NCBI RefSeq assembly: GCF_003315035.1
Contig: NZ_QNRE01000003.1
Coordinates: 372,001-436,000 of the forward strand
DNA length: 64,000 bases
Direction: 5' to 3'
Source of the DNA: Nocardia puris
GTDB taxonomy: Bacteria; Actinomycetota; Actinomycetes; Mycobacteriales; Mycobacteriaceae
The position numbers and the translations under genes are program-made. Below the pieces are notes generated by a model. That model worked only from the letters and a program-made list of their open reading frames with translations, was not told the DNA's origin and made no database searches. Each line of letters opens with the position of its first letter. Positions within the stretch are counted from its first letter, which is position 1. Positions 61,860 through 64,000 of this stretch are shown in pieces.

Positions 61860-62792
61860 GTGGCACGAATGAGCGAGCCGAGTCCGTATGTGGAATTCGA
61901 CCGGAAGCAGTGGCGAACCCTTCGCAAATCGACTCCCCTGGTGCTCACCGAGGAAGAACTCATCGGTTTGCGCGGTCTCGGCGAACAGATCGACCTGGAG
62001 GAAGTGGCCGAGGTCTATCTGCCGCTCGCTCGTCTGATCCACCTCCAAGTCGCCGCCAGGCAACGGCTTTTCGCGGCCACCGCGACATTCCTCGGGGAGA
62101 CGCATCCGGACCGCCAGGTGCCCTTCGTGATCGGCGTGGCGGGCAGTGTCGCGGTCGGGAAGTCCACCACGGCGCGTGTGTTGCAGGCGTTGCTGGCGCG
62201 CTGGGATCACCATCCGCGTGTGGATTTGGTCACAACCGACGGGTTCCTCTACCCGACCGCGGAACTCACCCGGCGTGGGATCATGCACCGCAAGGGATTC
62301 CCGGAGAGCTACGACCGCCGCAAGCTGCTGCGCTTCGTCACCGAGGTGAAATCCGGTGCGTCCGAGGTGTGCGCGCCGGTGTACTCGCACATCTCCTACG
62401 ACATCGTGCCGGGCAAACTGCACTGCGTGCGCCATCCCGACATCCTGATCGTGGAGGGGCTCAACGTTTTACAGACGGGTCCGCGTTTGATGGTCTCGGA
62501 TCTGTTCGATTTCTCCATCTACGTCGACGCCCGCATCGAGGACATCGAGAACTGGTACGTGCAAAGGTTTCTCACGCTGCGCGCCACCGCGTTCGCCGAC
62601 CCCGACGCCCATTTCCACCACTACGCCAATTTCACCGACGAACAGGCCACCGCCGCCGCCAAGGAGATCTGGAACTCCACCAACCGCCCCAACCTCGTCG
62701 ACAACATCCTGCCGACGCGGCCGCGCGCCACCCTCGTCCTGCGCAAGGACGCCGACCACAGCATCAACAGGCTCCGCTTGCGGAAACTCTGA
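61860..62792 (+). CDS. coaA: Type I pantothenate kinase
   Basis: The 310-residue enzyme phosphorylates pantothenate, the first step to coenzyme A. It begins at GTG 61860 with [18 protein letters not shown], shows the P-loop [30 protein letters not shown] and [20 protein letters not shown], and ends [16 protein letters not shown]. It matches mycobacterial CoaA (Rv1092c) along its whole length. An internal ATG at 61869 is the alternative start. Confidence 0.97.
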   Translation: MARMSEPSPYVEFDRKQWRTLRKSTPLVLTEEELIGLRGLGEQIDLEEVAEVYLPLARLIHLQVAARQRLFAATATFLGETHPDRQVPFVIGVAGSVAVGKSTTARVLQALLARWDHHPRVDLVTTDGFLYPTAELTRRGIMHRKGFPESYDRRKLLRFVTEVKSGASEVCAPVYSHISYDIVPGKLHCVRHPDILIVEGLNVLQTGPRLMVSDLFDFSIYVDARIEDIENWYVQRFLTLRATAFADPDAHFHHYANFTDEQATAAAKEIWNSTNRPNLVDNILPTRPRATLVLRKDADHSINRLRLRKL

Positions 62793-62901
62793 AATATTCA
62801 GACATACCGGGCATTACAGGCACCGGCGCACCGAACACCCCGCGCGGCAGCGGGAATAGCTACATAGAATCGAATTCCACTGGGGTGCACAAACTCCCGA
62901 T

Positions 62902-63498
62902 CTACAATGCCCAGGCCCGATCCAGGCGGGTCGCCACGTCGATATCGAGGACGGCGGCGATGTGAGGTTTGCGGAGTTCGGCGCTGAGATACGTGGCGAC
63001 GAAGCGGCGGATCTCCTCGTCCACGCCCACCAGGTGACGAAGGAGCTGGGCGCGTTTCGTGCCCGCGGCCACGTTGACGCGCACGTCGCGCGGATGCGGG
63101 TCGGCGATGTCGATGAGCACGCGCAGGGGCTCGGCGGTGCGGGCGGCCAGGCGCAGCTGGATGGCGCCGTCCACCTCGAAGCGGTGCCGGTCGATACCGA
63201 GATCGACCAGCAGGCCCACGCGCAGCGGCAGCACCAACCCGAAGTCGATGATCTCGTCGACGCGACGGTGCACGAGCGGTTCCCCGAGCCGCACGTGGGC
63301 GGCGACCTTGGCCAGCCGGGCAGGCCCGACCCGGATCGGACCGACGTCGAAGGCGGTGCCGGTGAGCGCGGCGAACGCGGCCGCGATGCGCTCCTCGGAG
63401 ACGGCGTACTCGAGGAAGCGGCGGCCGAACTCCTCGTAGCTGATCGGGCGCTCCGGTGCGGCAACCGGCACCCGCGGGGTCTGCGTCAGAACATGCAC
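62902..63498 (-). CDS. Single-domain paralogue of the 2517-3647 protein
   Basis: The 198-residue protein has one copy of the domain that occurs twice at 2517-3647: ISYEEFGRRFLEYAVSEERI, then GPIRVGPARLAKVAAHVRLG, VLPLRVGLLVDLGIDRHRFE and AARTAEPLRVLIDIADPHPR. Function is unknown. It starts at GTG 63498, about 30 bases after the uppS-like stop, on the same strand, so it may be cotranscribed with isoprenoid/envelope genes. No signal peptide is present. Confidence 0.75.
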   Translation of the reverse strand: MHVLTQTPRVPVAAPERPISYEEFGRRFLEYAVSEERIAAAFAALTGTAFDVGPIRVGPARLAKVAAHVRLGEPLVHRRVDEIIDFGLVLPLRVGLLVDLGIDRHRFEVDGAIQLRLAARTAEPLRVLIDIADPHPRDVRVNVAAGTKRAQLLRHLVGVDEEIRRFVATYLSAELRKPHIAAVLDIDVATRLDRAWAL

Positions 63499-63527
63499 GG
63501 ACCGGACGGTACTGGAATATTATCGTT

Positions 63528-64000
63528 TCAGATGCCGAAACGGCGATGACGGGCCGCGTAATCGCGCAACGCCCGCAAGAAGTCCACCCGGCGGAACTCC
63601 GGCCAGTACACCTCGGTGAACCAGATCTCGGAGTACGCGCTCTGCCACAGCAGGAACCCGGACAGCCGCTGCTCGCCCGAGGTGCGGATGACCAGATCCG
63701 GATCGGGCTGCCCGGAGGTGTAGAGATGCTGGCCGATGGCGTTCACCGTGATCGACTGGACCAGATCCTCCCCGGTCTCCCCCGCCGCGATCTCCTGGCG
63801 CACCAGCGAGCGCACCGCGTCGGTGATCTCCTGCCTGCCGCCGTAGCCGACCGCCACGTTCACGTGCACGCCCTGACGCCCCTCGGTGCGCTCGGCGGCG
63901 GTGCGCAGCCGCTTGGCGATCAGCTCGGGGAACCCGTCCAGCGAGCCGACGATCCGCACGCTCCACTCGCGATCCGGCGCCGACAGCTCCTCCACCACGT
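63528..64000 (-). CDS. uppS: Isoprenyl transferase (cis-prenyl diphosphate synthase), 3' part
   Basis: The right edge cuts this gene; about 155 C-terminal residues are seen. They contain GYGGRQEITDAVRSLV, then PDLVIRTSGEQRLSGFLLWQ, SAYSEIWFTEVYWPEF and the ending LRDYAARHRRFG. These are the conserved regions of cis-prenyltransferases that make polyprenyl diphosphates for cell-wall synthesis. Placement near coaA suggests the short-chain mycobacterial enzyme Rv1086 rather than the long-chain Rv2361c type. The N-terminal catalytic part lies beyond the window. Confidence 0.93.
   Translation of the reverse strand, partial: VVEELSAPDREWSVRIVGSLDGFPELIAKRLRTAAERTEGRQGVHVNVAVGYGGRQEITDAVRSLVRQEIAAGETGEDLVQSITVNAIGQHLYTSGQPDPDLVIRTSGEQRLSGFLLWQSAYSEIWFTEVYWPEFRRVDFLRALRDYAARHRRFGI

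Overview
The window is high-GC actinobacterial DNA, most likely from Nocardia or a close mycolate-forming relative. Evidence: GTG starts are common, third codon positions are strongly GC-rich, and several genes are typical of this group (EspG-like ESX accessory protein, DesA2-type desaturase, Rv2466c-type mycothiol-dependent oxidoreductase, F420-type DDN oxidoreductase, DUF4245, DUF6542, lipid-droplet-type protein). From about 38 kb to the right edge the genes follow, in mirror order, the M. tuberculosis Rv1086-Rv1111c neighbourhood. The species is an inference.

0-20 kb is mostly accessory: secreted and cell-envelope proteins (signal-peptide protein, nonapeptide-repeat protein, DUF1906, CHAP), a MarR/MFS efflux pair, a TetR/flavin-monooxygenase unit, an XRE-cupin/thioredoxin-reductase-like pair, an operon with three Roadblock/LC7-type proteins and one two-domain regulator, a double-MerR regulator, and an XRE-ImmA/IrrE protein whose PIN partner is broken. 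YchF (18.7 kb) begins the conserved backbone.

20-38 kb separates ychF from the DUF6542 gene, which are neighbours in M. tuberculosis. It carries an AraC/glyoxalase unit, a flavoprotein monooxygenase, a CUT1 sugar ABC importer without its ATPase, cstA plus a YbdD-type partner, an Ada-AlkA/Ogt alkylation-repair operon, sbcD-sbcC with two tiny coupled ORFs between them, and rmuC.

38-64 kb is housekeeping (DUF6542, ispH, Rv1109c-like, xseA-xseB, glpX, DUF4245, fumC, desA2-like, phoH2, glyA, coaA, uppS-like). It is interrupted by lineage-specific insertions: a kinase-like protein, a frameshifted TFIIB-type zinc-finger gene, an LGFP lipoprotein, a TetR/SnoaL-like unit facing a decayed monooxygenase, an orphan ESX substrate/EspG pair, an operator-controlled DsbA-like oxidoreductase, a TetR/thioesterase/DDN unit, and a 36-residue peptide gene with a Ser/Cys-rich C terminus.

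The regulatory DNA is unusually readable: several divergent pairs have clear inverted-repeat operators and most convergent pairs are separated by strong hairpins. The most intriguing items are the 36-residue peptide (60331-60441), the SILSIGSxG nonapeptide-repeat protein (1268-1627), an unrecognised domain family present three times, the Roadblock operon, the broken PIN gene beside an intact XRE-ImmA gene, and a 17-bp perfect inverted repeat over a promoter at 56.4 kb.
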